47,386 bases of DNA from Lysobacteraceae bacterium. GTDB taxonomy: Bacteria > Pseudomonadota > Gammaproteobacteria > Xanthomonadales > Rhodanobacteraceae. Positions 37,237-45,228 of the stretch are shown here, piece after piece. The position numbers and the translations under genes are program-made. The notes under the pieces are model-generated. The model did not search any database. It worked only from the letters and a program-made list of their open reading frames with translations, and was not told the origin of the DNA. Within the stretch, counting starts at the first letter, position 1. Each line of letters starts with the position of its first letter. The stretch spans positions 1 through 47,386 of the forward strand of contig JAGWIC010000013.1 of assembly GCA_028866435.1 (NCBI GenBank), given 5' to 3'.

Positions 37237-38334
37237 TCAGGCTCCCTGCAGCACCGCGTAGAGCAAGGCGCCGAACACGGCGCCGACCGGCAAGGTCACC
37301 ACCCACGACAGCGCGATGGTGCCGAGCATCCTGCCGTTCACGCCGTGGCTGCCACTGGCGCCGGCACCGGCCAGCGCGCCGACCGAGACGTGCGTGGTCG
37401 AGACCGGAAGCCCGTTGAAACTGGCCGTGCTGACCAGCAGCGCGGTGGTCAGGCTGGCCGCCAGGCCGGCGCCGAGATCCAGCTCGGTGATCTTGTCGCT
37501 CAGGGTGCGCGCCACCCGGCGCGCGCCCAGCAGGCCGCCCAGCAGCATCGCGATCCCCACCGCGAGCACCGCCGTATGGCCGTCGAGCATGGCGATCGGC
37601 AGCAGCAGGGCGGCGATCTTCGGCGTGTCGTTGAGCCCGCGGGCGAAGCCCACCGCACCGGCGAACAGGAAGTGCAGCGTATCGACCAGGCGCGGTTGGC
37701 TGAGGCGCGCCAGCGGACGCGCGCCGCTGGCGCTGCATTCGGCCACGCTGCCGGTACGCAGCATCGCGCTGTCGCGCATCATCACGCCCTCCGGCGTCAC
37801 CATCGCGGCCTGCTCGACGCACAGGCAGTCGACCGGCTTCCGTTCCGCCCGCGCGACCAGCCGGCGCGACAGCGGCGCAATGATGAAGGCGGGGATCATC
37901 GCGATCAGCGGGCTGGCCAGCAGCGGCAGCAGGAAGCTCTTGCCCAGCGACCCGAAATGCACGCCCATGCCGGCCGCGACCAGGCCGGCGCCGCTCATCG
38001 CGCCGACCAGCGCATGGGTGGTCGAGATCGGCAGGCCGCGCCAGGACGCCAGGGCGACGGTCAGGCCGGCGCCGCCCGCCACGGCCATCGCGAAACCGGT
38101 CTGCGCGGCGATGTCGGCGGGCACCAGGCCTGCGCCGGTGAAGGCCTTGAGCAGCGCCTGGGCGAGATAGACCGAAGCCAGCGATCCGGCCAGGGTGGTG
38201 ACGCTGGCCCAGCCCAGGCTGGTCCAGTAGCCCACGGTGCGGCTGCCGTACAGCGTGGCCACCCCCTTGAAGTTGTCGTTCGAGCCGTTGCTCGCGGCCA
38301 GCAGCAACACGGTGATGAAAAGCGCAAGCGTCAT
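37237..38334 (-). CDS. pit: PiT-family inorganic phosphate (arsenate) transporter in the arsenosugar operon
   Basis: The 365-residue inner-membrane permease has the two PiT signature repeats, ASNGSNDNFKGVATL at the N-terminus and GFARGLNDTPKIAAL in the second half. It also has paired STTHALVGA and STTHVSVGA segments. The protein moves metal-phosphate or phosphate with H+ or Na+, and PiT systems are known to take up arsenate as well. Its ATG overlaps the stop of the fused glycosyltransferase gene (TCATG on the plus strand), so it is translated as part of the arsS-arsM operon. The cytoplasmic loop at 170-200 has several Cys (CLCVEQ, SVAECSA) not typical of PiT and might bind a metal or arsenic. 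Confidence 0.92.
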   Translation of the reverse strand: MTLALFITVLLLAASNGSNDNFKGVATLYGSRTVGYWTSLGWASVTTLAGSLASVYLAQALLKAFTGAGLVPADIAAQTGFAMAVAGGAGLTVALASWRGLPISTTHALVGAMSGAGLVAAGMGVHFGSLGKSFLLPLLASPLIAMIPAFIIAPLSRRLVARAERKPVDCLCVEQAAMVTPEGVMMRDSAMLRTGSVAECSASGARPLARLSQPRLVDTLHFLFAGAVGFARGLNDTPKIAALLLPIAMLDGHTAVLAVGIAMLLGGLLGARRVARTLSDKITELDLGAGLAASLTTALLVSTASFNGLPVSTTHVSVGALAGAGASGSHGVNGRMLGTIALSWVVTLPVGAVFGALLYAVLQGA

Positions 38335-39737
38335 GCGTGGGTTCCTGTCAGCAAGCGGCGGTCGAGGGTGGTGTGCAGCCAGTCCTGCAGGGCGCGTTGC
38401 GCCGGCAGCGGATCGGCCAGCGTCGCCAGGGCGTGGGCCAGTGCGGGCAGGCTTGCCACGGTGTCGACGTCGGTCAGCATCGGCAGGTTGGCGACTTCGC
38501 CATGGGCGGCCAGCAGGGTGCGCAATTCGGATGCGGTGCCGGCCTGCGAATAGCGCACCGCGCACCAGACGGCTTTCGGTATCGGCAGCCGGCCGCCGAA
38601 CAGCCAGAAGCCGCCGTCGCTGGCGCCGCCGAGCACGAACGGGGTGGCCGGGTCGTCCAGCGCGGCCCGAGCCGCCCGCAGCATGGCCGGCGTCAGCTGC
38701 GGCGCATCGGCGCCGATCAGCAGCACCTGGCCATGACGCGCCTGCAGCGTGGCGTACACATGGTCGAGCCGCTGGCCGAGATCGCCTTCGCCCTGCGCCA
38801 GCTGGTCGAAGCCACGCCACGCGGCGGCGGCCTCCGGGCCGGCCTCGGCCACTGCCCAGTACGGCATGAGCGCCGGTTGGCAGCTGCGCACGACGTCGGC
38901 GGTAGCCGCGGCGGCCAGCCGATAGAAGCGCGTGGCGTGATCCGTCCCGAGGACCGCCGCCAGGCGCGTCTTCACCGGCGACAAGCCGGGGGTCTTGACG
39001 AAGATGGCCAGTGCCGCGGGCATGTCCCTGGCCCGGTGCGGCATGCGCCAGGCGGGCCAGGCCTGCGCGACGGTGCGTTGCCAGTGGCCGAGCGTGGTGG
39101 CCAGCCAGCCCTGACGGGCGTATTTGCGCGCGCTGGTCTCCAGCACCGCGGGTATGCGGCGCAGCGGCAGCGCGGCATGGCGCGCTGCCCACACCAGCAG
39201 GTGATCCTCGCCATACGGCGCCTGCTCATCGAATCCGCGCAGGGCCTCGAAACAATGCCGCGGCAGCACCAGGCCCTGGTCGCCGAACGGCAGCCCGAGC
39301 CAGCGTGAACGCAGGTTGGCACCCGCCGCGTTAAGGACGGTCCAGCGCGGTCCATCCCGGCGGAAGGCGAGCTGGAACCAGCCCAGCGCATCGACGCCTT
39401 CGGCCAGGAAGCGCTGCAGTGCGCGCAGGCTGTCCGGCCGCAGGCGCGAATCGGCGTGCAGGAACCACAGCCAGTGGCCGCTGGCCAGCCCGGCGCCGAG
39501 GTTCTGCTGCCGCGCTCGCCCCGGTTGGCAGCGGCACTCCCGATAACGCAGATGCATCGGCCACCACGGCGGCGCCGGCCAGGATTCATCGTCGGCGTGC
39601 ACCACGATCACTTCGCTGCCGGCCGCCAGCGAGGTCAACTGCTGCAGCAAGCCCTGCCATTCGGTCTCGCCGGGCGCCAGCGGCACGATCACCGACAGCG
39701 GGCACGAGGCAGCGGGTGGGCGACTGTCCACGGTCAT
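38331..39737 (-). CDS. Fused arsenosugar-type glycosyltransferases (TIGR04283 plus TIGR04282/DUF2064)
   Basis: The 468-residue protein joins two domains that are usually separate genes. Residues 13-225 are a GT2-type domain of the TIGR04283 family (LSVIVPLAPGE, FLHADSRLRPD at 92-102, FGDQGL, GFDEQAPYGEDH). Residues 241 to about 430 are a DUF2064/TIGR04282 domain (FVKTPGLSPVKTRLA, LIGADAPQLTP, LGGASDGGFWLFGG). Both families are commonly found near arsS and arsM and were named for a proposed role in arsenosugar assembly; the actual sugar donors are not proven. The gene lies 1 base after arsM and overlaps the pit start by 4 bases. The linker (226-240) is basic and short. Confidence 0.9.
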   Translation of the reverse strand: MTVDSRPPAASCPLSVIVPLAPGETEWQGLLQQLTSLAAGSEVIVVHADDESWPAPPWWPMHLRYRECRCQPGRARQQNLGAGLASGHWLWFLHADSRLRPDSLRALQRFLAEGVDALGWFQLAFRRDGPRWTVLNAAGANLRSRWLGLPFGDQGLVLPRHCFEALRGFDEQAPYGEDHLLVWAARHAALPLRRIPAVLETSARKYARQGWLATTLGHWQRTVAQAWPAWRMPHRARDMPAALAIFVKTPGLSPVKTRLAAVLGTDHATRFYRLAAAATADVVRSCQPALMPYWAVAEAGPEAAAAWRGFDQLAQGEGDLGQRLDHVYATLQARHGQVLLIGADAPQLTPAMLRAARAALDDPATPFVLGGASDGGFWLFGGRLPIPKAVWCAVRYSQAGTASELRTLLAAHGEVANLPMLTDVDTVASLPALAHALATLADPLPAQRALQDWLHTTLDRRLLTGTHA

Positions 39738-39738
39738 C

Positions 39739-40806
39739 TCAGCAGCAACTGGCCGGCGCGCCCGCCGGTGCGGCCGGGGCGCAGTCGAACAGGCCGAAGT
39801 GGCGGCGCTTGTCGCCGTCGATGCGGAAGTGCGCCGCGTAGCGGCTGCCGGCCAGCATGTCGGCGCTGTTGCCGCAGACCCGCAACGGCTTGCCGCTCTC
39901 GAACAGGTGGTGGTCGTCCAGCGCGAACCGGTGCGGATGCGCCGGCAGCGTGCCGAGATAGGTCGCGACCTGGCCGTAGTCCTCGCAGCGATCCTCCAGC
40001 GGCAGCTTGAACGCGCGCCAGGTGATCGACTCGAACTGGGCGAAGCCGATCTTCTGCTCGATCGCCGCGTCGGTCAGCGCGATCGGGCTGCGCGCGCACA
40101 CCCGCGCATCGGCCACGCCGAGCCCGCCGAGCAGGCGGCGAAAATCCTCCACGTACAGCGCACCGGCCAGGCATTCGCCGAGCAGCACCGGATCGGCCAG
40201 CAGCGCGCGCGGCAACCGGCGGTCGCTGTAGACGTCGGAGAAATACAGCTCGCCGCCGGGCTTGAGCACGCGCAGGATCTCGGCGAATGCGCGGCGCTTG
40301 TCCGGCACCAGGTTCAGCACGCAATTGGAGACCACCACGTCGACCGATGCGTCGGCGATGCCCAGCGCGGCGAGGTCGGCCAGGTCGCCCAGATGAAAGG
40401 TGACGTTGGAACGGGCGTGGCCGAACGCCTGCGCGTGAAAATCCCGATGCCGCTCGGCGACGGCCAGCTGCTGCGCCGTCATGTCGACGCCGATGACCTG
40501 GCCCCGCTCGCCGACCAGCCGCGACAGCAGGTAGGCGTCGCGACCGCTGCCGCAGCCGAGGTCCAGCACCGTCATGCCATTCAGAGCCGGCGGCAGCGGC
40601 GAACCGCAACCGTAGAAGCGGTCGCGCACTTCCGGATGCAACTGCGCCAGGATCGCGCGCAGGTGCTCGGGCATCGCATCGATGCTGCAGCAGGCCGTGG
40701 TGCGCAGGTCGCGGCTCGATTGCAGGGTCTCGCCGTAATAGCTGCGCACCGCCGACTGCTGTTCTCCGGCGGCGCCGTCGGTTTCGTGTTCCAGGTCCAC
40801 GTTCAT
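39739..40806 (-). CDS. arsM: Arsenite S-adenosylmethionine methyltransferase ArsM
   Basis: The 355-residue class I methyltransferase has the SAM motif LDLGCGSGRD (81-90). The conserved cysteines are placed as in characterised ArsM: C39 (with C40 beside it), C67 (FYGCGSPLP), C162 (SNCVLNLVPDK) and C212 (ECLAGALY). The spacings 28 and 50 match those of algal ArsM. ArsM turns arsenite into mono-, di- and trimethylarsenicals, which are volatile or feed arsenosugar synthesis. The C-terminus ends with a Cys-Cys pair. The ATG overlaps the arsS stop (4 bases). An ArsR-type operator was not identifiable. Confidence 0.96.
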   Translation of the reverse strand: MNVDLEHETDGAAGEQQSAVRSYYGETLQSSRDLRTTACCSIDAMPEHLRAILAQLHPEVRDRFYGCGSPLPPALNGMTVLDLGCGSGRDAYLLSRLVGERGQVIGVDMTAQQLAVAERHRDFHAQAFGHARSNVTFHLGDLADLAALGIADASVDVVVSNCVLNLVPDKRRAFAEILRVLKPGGELYFSDVYSDRRLPRALLADPVLLGECLAGALYVEDFRRLLGGLGVADARVCARSPIALTDAAIEQKIGFAQFESITWRAFKLPLEDRCEDYGQVATYLGTLPAHPHRFALDDHHLFESGKPLRVCGNSADMLAGSRYAAHFRIDGDKRRHFGLFDCAPAAPAGAPASCC

Positions 40807-41783
40807 GTCAGCGATCCTCCACAGGAGCTGCCCGCGCCGGCGGTGCAGCCATAACAATGATTGGCGAAGACGATGGGCTCGCTCTCGATCTCCGCCAGCC
40901 CAACGATGTCCCACACGCTGCGTGGGCGGCTGCCCAGCGGCAGTTCCAGCGCCTGGTTGAAATCGCAGTCGTACAGCTGGCCGTCCCAGCTCACCGACAG
41001 CAGGTTTCGGCACATCACGCCCAGCGCCGCCTGCGGGTTGAACGCATCGAGCAGGGTGTGCATGTAGGTCTCGTAGCGGCCCTCGCGTTCCAGCAGGTGC
41101 AGGAAGCGCTTGATCGGCATGTTGGTGATAGTGAACAGGCGGCTGAACACAATGCCGAAGTGCTCGGCCAGCTCGCGCCGGTAGGTCGCTTCCAGCGCCG
41201 CCTGCGCCGGCGGCAGGCTGGCGCCCAGCGGGTTGTAGACCAGGTCCAGTTCCAGCCCGCTGTCCGGGCGGCCATAACCGAGCTCGTTGAACCGGCGCAG
41301 CGCGCGCAGGCTGGGATCGAACACGTGCAGGCCGCGCTGCCGCTCGACGTTGGCCTTGCTGTAGCACGGCAGCGAGGCGACCACCTTGACGCCCTGCGCG
41401 GCCAGGAACTCGGCGGTGTCTTCCTGGCCGGGGCGAAACAGCACGGTCAGGTTGCAGCGGTCGATGACGGTCCTGCCCAGCGCGCGCGCCCCGCGCACCA
41501 GGGTGCGGAAATGCGGATTCATCTCCGGCGCGCCGCCGGTCAGGTCCAGCGTATGCACGCCGGGAGCGTCGGCCAGCAGTTCGAGGATGCGCTCGACGGT
41601 GGCCGCCTGCATGATTTCGGTGCGCTTGGGACCGGCCTCGACGTGGCAGTGCTGGCAGGCCAGGTCGCACAGCTTGCCGACATTGACCTGCAGGATTTCC
41701 AGCGGCGTGCGCGGCAGCGCCAGGCCGTGCTCGCGCAGGGTGCGGGCAAACGACGGCGATGCGGGGGAAAGAACGGCGTTCAC
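40803..41783 (-). CDS. arsS: Radical SAM arsenosugar biosynthesis protein ArsS
   Basis: The product is 326 residues from GTG 41783. The radical SAM cluster motif C39-x3-C43-x2-C46 lies in GKLCDLACQHCHVEAGPKR, and the GGAPEMNP segment follows. The C-terminal auxiliary-cluster-type tail CYGCTAGAGSSCGG is typical of ArsS. ArsS is proposed to transfer the 5'-deoxyadenosyl group to dimethylarsenite to give the precursor of arsenosugars; ArsM supplies the methylated arsenic. GTG 41783 has GAGGG about 10 bases upstream. An ATG at 41822 would add 13 residues but lacks a ribosome site. It is first in the tight arsS-arsM-GT-pit group. Confidence 0.95.
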   Translation of the reverse strand: MNAVLSPASPSFARTLREHGLALPRTPLEILQVNVGKLCDLACQHCHVEAGPKRTEIMQAATVERILELLADAPGVHTLDLTGGAPEMNPHFRTLVRGARALGRTVIDRCNLTVLFRPGQEDTAEFLAAQGVKVVASLPCYSKANVERQRGLHVFDPSLRALRRFNELGYGRPDSGLELDLVYNPLGASLPPAQAALEATYRRELAEHFGIVFSRLFTITNMPIKRFLHLLEREGRYETYMHTLLDAFNPQAALGVMCRNLLSVSWDGQLYDCDFNQALELPLGSRPRSVWDIVGLAEIESEPIVFANHCYGCTAGAGSSCGGSLT

Positions 41784-41840
41784 GATGAAAAGCCCTCGTG
41801 GGGGATGCGGTGCGGGATCCATCGGCGCATCATCGCGGAC

Positions 41841-43982
41841 TCAACCCAGGTGCCAGGCGTGATAACGCGCCAGCCAGCCCAGCACCCGCGCGGGCGCATG
41901 GGCCTTTTTCCACTGGCCGGCGGCGTACTTGTTGGCCTCGGCCCAGGTCGGATAGGCGTGAATGGTGCCGAGGATCTTGTTCAAACCCAGGCCGTGGCGC
42001 ATCGCCAGCACGAATTCGGCCAGCAACTCGCCGGCATGCTGGCCCACGATGGTGGCGCCGAGGATGCGGTCCTTGCCGGGCGGGGTGAGGATCTTCACGA
42101 AGCCGTGCGCCTGCGCCTCGGTGATCGCGCGGTCCAGGTCGTCCAGTTCGTAGCGGGTGACTTCGTAGGCGATGCCCTGCTCCTTCGCCTCGCGCTCGTT
42201 CAGGCCGACGCGGGCGACTTCCGGGTCGACGAAGGTCACCGCCGGGATCACCGTGTAATCCACCCGGAAGCGGCGGAACTGGCCGAACAGCGCGTTGACC
42301 GACGCGTACCAGGCCTGGTGCGCCGCCGCGTGGGTGAACTGGTACGGCCCGGCGACATCGCCGCAGGCATAGATGTTCGGATACAGCGTGGCCAGATAGG
42401 CATCGGTGTCGACCGTGCGCGCGGCGGGGATGCCCAGTTCCTCCAGCCCGAAGCCGCTGGTACGGGGCTGGCGCCCCACCGCGACCAGCAAGGCGTCGTA
42501 CGGCAGGCGCACGCGCTGGCCCGCCGCCTCGCACCACAGCGCGCCGCCGTCGCCGCCCTGCTCCACCGCCACCGCGCGGTAGCCGGTACGCACGTCGACG
42601 CCGTCGTCGCCCAGGCGGGCGCGAACGAACGCCGACACCTCGTCATCCTCGCGCATCAGCAGGCGCGGGTGGCTCTGCACCAGGGTCACCCGCGTGCCCA
42701 GGCGTGCGAACGCCTGCGCCAGCTCGCAGCCGATCGGCCCACCGCCCAGCACCAGCAGGCGCCCGGGCTGCTCGCGCAGTTGCCACAGCGTGTCCGACGT
42801 GTAGTAGGTGGAGCCCTGCAGGCCCGGCAGCGGCGGAACGTGCGGTTCGGCGCCGCTGGCGATGATGATGGCCCGCGTGCTGATCGGGGTGCCGTCGACC
42901 TCCACCACCCACGGCGAGACGATCCGCGCGTTGCCATGGCGCACATCGACACCGAGTCCGGTGAAGCGTTCGGCCGAATCGTGCGGCGCCACCGTGTCGA
43001 CCGCCTGTTGCACCTGTTCCATCACCGCCCGGAAATCGACGCGGACGTCGCCGGTGTGCACGCCCGCACGGGCGGCGTCGCGTGCCTGTGCCGCCAGACG
43101 TGCGCTGTGGATCAGCGCCTTCGATGGCACGCAGCCGGTGTTGAGGCAGTCGCCGCCCATCTGCTGTCTTTCGACGAGGGTGACCCTGGCGCGCACAGTG
43201 GCGGCGATGTACGCGCTGACCAGGCCGGCCGAGCCGGCGCCAATCACCACCAGGTTGCGATCGAAGCGCTTCGGCCTGGGCCAGCGCGCGTACACGCGCC
43301 GCGCCTTGACCCGCGCCAGCACCCCCCGCGCCAGCCATGGAAACAGGCCCAGCAGCACGAACGAGCCGATCATCCGCGGTGACAGGATGCCCGCCGGCGA
43401 CTGCAGGCTGGCCAGCTGGGTGCCCGCATTGACGAACACCACCGTGGCCGCCAGCATGCCGACCTGGCTGACCCAGTAGAACGTGCGCAGCGGCAGCGTG
43501 GTCAGGCCCATCAGCAGGTTGACGACGAAGAACGGGATCACCGGCACCAGCCGCAGCGTGAACAGGTAGAACGCTCCCTCGCGCCGGATGCCCTCGTCGA
43601 CCGCCGCCAGGCGTTGGCCAAAGCGCTGTTGCACGGTGTCGCGCAGCACGAAGCGGCTGGCCAGGAACGCCAACGCGGCGCCGATGCTGGAAGCGAACGA
43701 CACCAGCACGCTGCCTTCGAGCAGGCCGAACACGGCGCCCGCGGCCAGGGTCATCGGCGTGGCCGCCGGCAGCGACAGCGCGGCGATCGCCACATAGGCC
43801 AGCAAGAAGCCGCTGGCCAGTATCCACGGATGCGCCTGCCGATAGCCGTCAAGCGCGTGCTGGCGGGCCTTGAGCGCGTCCAGCGTGAACTGATGCTGCC
43901 AGCCCAGCGCAAAGAACGCGACCACCGCGCCAAGCAGCCCGACGACGATCACCCAGCGGATGAGGATGGTGTTTGTCTTCAT
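41841..43982 (-). CDS. Fusion of TVP38/TMEM64 membrane domain and pyridine nucleotide-disulfide oxidoreductase
   Basis: The 713-residue protein has residues 1-235 as a TVP38/TMEM64 (SNARE-associated, DedA-like) membrane domain with several helices and the RLVPVIPFFVVNLLMG segment. Residues 242-713 are a flavoprotein disulfide reductase: FAD loop VIGAGSAGL (247-255), redox pair C279-x4-C284 (GGDCLNTGCVPSK), NAD(P) loop VLGGGPIG, and a C-terminal dimer motif with IHAYPTWAEANK, where Tyr replaces the second His of the HxHP motif. The vicinal C-terminal Cys pair of mercuric reductase is absent. Such fusions are known but their substrate is not. It lies 57 bases upstream of arsS on the same strand. 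Confidence 0.93.
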   Translation of the reverse strand: MKTNTILIRWVIVVGLLGAVVAFFALGWQHQFTLDALKARQHALDGYRQAHPWILASGFLLAYVAIAALSLPAATPMTLAAGAVFGLLEGSVLVSFASSIGAALAFLASRFVLRDTVQQRFGQRLAAVDEGIRREGAFYLFTLRLVPVIPFFVVNLLMGLTTLPLRTFYWVSQVGMLAATVVFVNAGTQLASLQSPAGILSPRMIGSFVLLGLFPWLARGVLARVKARRVYARWPRPKRFDRNLVVIGAGSAGLVSAYIAATVRARVTLVERQQMGGDCLNTGCVPSKALIHSARLAAQARDAARAGVHTGDVRVDFRAVMEQVQQAVDTVAPHDSAERFTGLGVDVRHGNARIVSPWVVEVDGTPISTRAIIIASGAEPHVPPLPGLQGSTYYTSDTLWQLREQPGRLLVLGGGPIGCELAQAFARLGTRVTLVQSHPRLLMREDDEVSAFVRARLGDDGVDVRTGYRAVAVEQGGDGGALWCEAAGQRVRLPYDALLVAVGRQPRTSGFGLEELGIPAARTVDTDAYLATLYPNIYACGDVAGPYQFTHAAAHQAWYASVNALFGQFRRFRVDYTVIPAVTFVDPEVARVGLNEREAKEQGIAYEVTRYELDDLDRAITEAQAHGFVKILTPPGKDRILGATIVGQHAGELLAEFVLAMRHGLGLNKILGTIHAYPTWAEANKYAAGQWKKAHAPARVLGWLARYHAWHLG

Positions 43983-44068
43983 GCGCAAGAGGCTCTGGGA
44001 GATGCGAGGCAGGCTCAAGGACAGCGGCGCCGGCAACCGCGGACGCCGCCCGGAATGGCGCGGTCGGC

Positions 44069-44521
44069 TCAGGCCGCCGCGCTGGAACGACCGAGGCTGC
44101 CGAAGGTGGCACCGAGCACGGCACCCCAGATCAGGTGCAACACCAGCGTCATCACCGGCGCCATCATGCCCATCTTCATGCCGAACAGGCCGGCACCGGC
44201 CATCGGCATCGGGATCAGCATCATCAGCAGCCAGGCCAGCACGCCGAACACGATGCCCTTGACCAGCGGGCCACCGCCGGGGAGTGCCTTGTACAGCAGC
44301 GCGAAGCCAAAGCCCCACAACACGGTGCCGATCAGGAAGTGCAGCATCCAGCCCACGGCCGGATCGGCCGGCAGGCCCATCATGCCGTGGGCCATGCCGG
44401 TGAGCATCTGGATGACGTCGAGCCCGGGCATCACGCCCATCATCGACTTCATCAGCATCAGCACCGACAGCGCCACCGTGGCGACAAAGCCGCCGATCAT
44501 GGCGCGCAGATAGATATTCAT
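44069..44521 (-). CDS. Methionine-rich four-helix membrane protein
   Basis: The 150-residue protein has about four membrane helices. Roughly 21 of its 150 residues are Met, gathered in LMLMKSMMGVM, MLTGMAHGMMGL, LLMMLIPMPM and FGMKMGMMAPVM. No characterised family is recognised; similar small proteins are annotated only as conserved membrane proteins. Met clusters near membranes often bind Cu(I) or other soft metals, and the neighbours (ECF sigma factor, bufferin-like genes, TVP38-flavoprotein, ars genes) fit such a role. This remains inference. ATG 44521 has GGAG upstream. The sigma factor gene ends 80 bases before it, so the two may be co-transcribed. Confidence 0.8.
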   Translation of the reverse strand: MNIYLRAMIGGFVATVALSVLMLMKSMMGVMPGLDVIQMLTGMAHGMMGLPADPAVGWMLHFLIGTVLWGFGFALLYKALPGGGPLVKGIVFGVLAWLLMMLIPMPMAGAGLFGMKMGMMAPVMTLVLHLIWGAVLGATFGSLGRSSAAA

Positions 44522-44601
44522 GGCGTACTCCTCATTCGAAAGGTGATCGTTGTGCAACGGATGCCCGACCCTGGCGACGGACCCGGCGGCGCAGGAGCCG
44601 A

Positions 44602-45111
44602 TCAGTCCTTGAGATATTCCTGCACCATCTGCCGGCCGCGGTGGATGCGGCTTTTCACCGCCTCGCGGGTCAACAGCAGCTGCTCGGCGATCTCGCTGAT
44701 CGAGAATTCCTCGAAATCGCGCAGGATGATCGCCTCGCGGTACTTCTCCGGCAGCGACTGGATCGCCGCGGCCAGGTCGCTTCTCAGCTCGAGGCGATCG
44801 ACGTACACCATCACCGGCAGGTTTTCGGGCTCCATCGCCTTCTCGCCGTGCATCGCGCGCCAGAGCCGGTGGCATTCGCGGCGGACGATGGAGAACGTCC
44901 ATGCCGGGAAGGACGCCGCCGTGCGCAAGGCGCCAATACGGCGGTAGATCAGCAGCAGCGACTCCTGCACCGCATCGTCCGGGTCGACGCTGCTGGAACA
45001 CTGCTGCTGGGCGATGCGCTGCAGGCCCGGCCGGCATTCGACGAGCAAGCGCTGCACCGCCGCGATGTCGCCCAAACGGGCCGCTTCCAGGAGCTGGGGG
45101 TCGTGTCGCAT
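44602..45111 (-). CDS. ECF-type sigma-70 family RNA polymerase sigma factor
   Basis: The 169-residue protein has region 2 (VDPDDAVQESLLLIYRRI ... FPAWTFSIVRRECHR) and region 4 (LPEKYREAIILRDFEEFSISEIAEQLLLTREAVKSRIHRGR), with the helix-turn-helix SISEIAEQ...REAVKSRIHR. There is no anti-sigma gene of the RskA or zinc-binding ChrR type next to it. The only small membrane protein adjacent is the Met-rich protein downstream. ATG 45111 follows GAGGA. The position directly downstream of bufB-bufC-doxX suggests it directs their expression, as ECF factors do for bufferin-type genes elsewhere (for example SigF in Caulobacter). Confidence 0.93.
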   Translation of the reverse strand: MRHDPQLLEAARLGDIAAVQRLLVECRPGLQRIAQQQCSSSVDPDDAVQESLLLIYRRIGALRTAASFPAWTFSIVRRECHRLWRAMHGEKAMEPENLPVMVYVDRLELRSDLAAAIQSLPEKYREAIILRDFEEFSISEIAEQLLLTREAVKSRIHRGRQMVQEYLKD

Positions 45112-45228
45112 GGTGTCCTCGTGCCACGGCTTCGTCGCCGCGTGCTGCGTCCGGGTTAAGTGTCCCCTGATAGAGGGGCCGACCGTCAAAAAGGATTCAA
45201 AAGGCCTGGCATCGACAAGACCGCCGCC

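Noticed and set aside
35785..38553. Plus-strand open frame of 922 codons across the glycosidase-like, EEP and PiT genes
   Set aside because: It crosses three real minus-strand genes and their gaps, and its translation is Arg/Gln/His-rich without any domain.
41841..43982. Mercuric reductase (MerA)
   Set aside because: It lacks the N-terminal HMA domain and the C-terminal vicinal Cys pair of MerA, and no other mer genes are near; the CxxxxC pair is shared by the whole disulfide reductase family.
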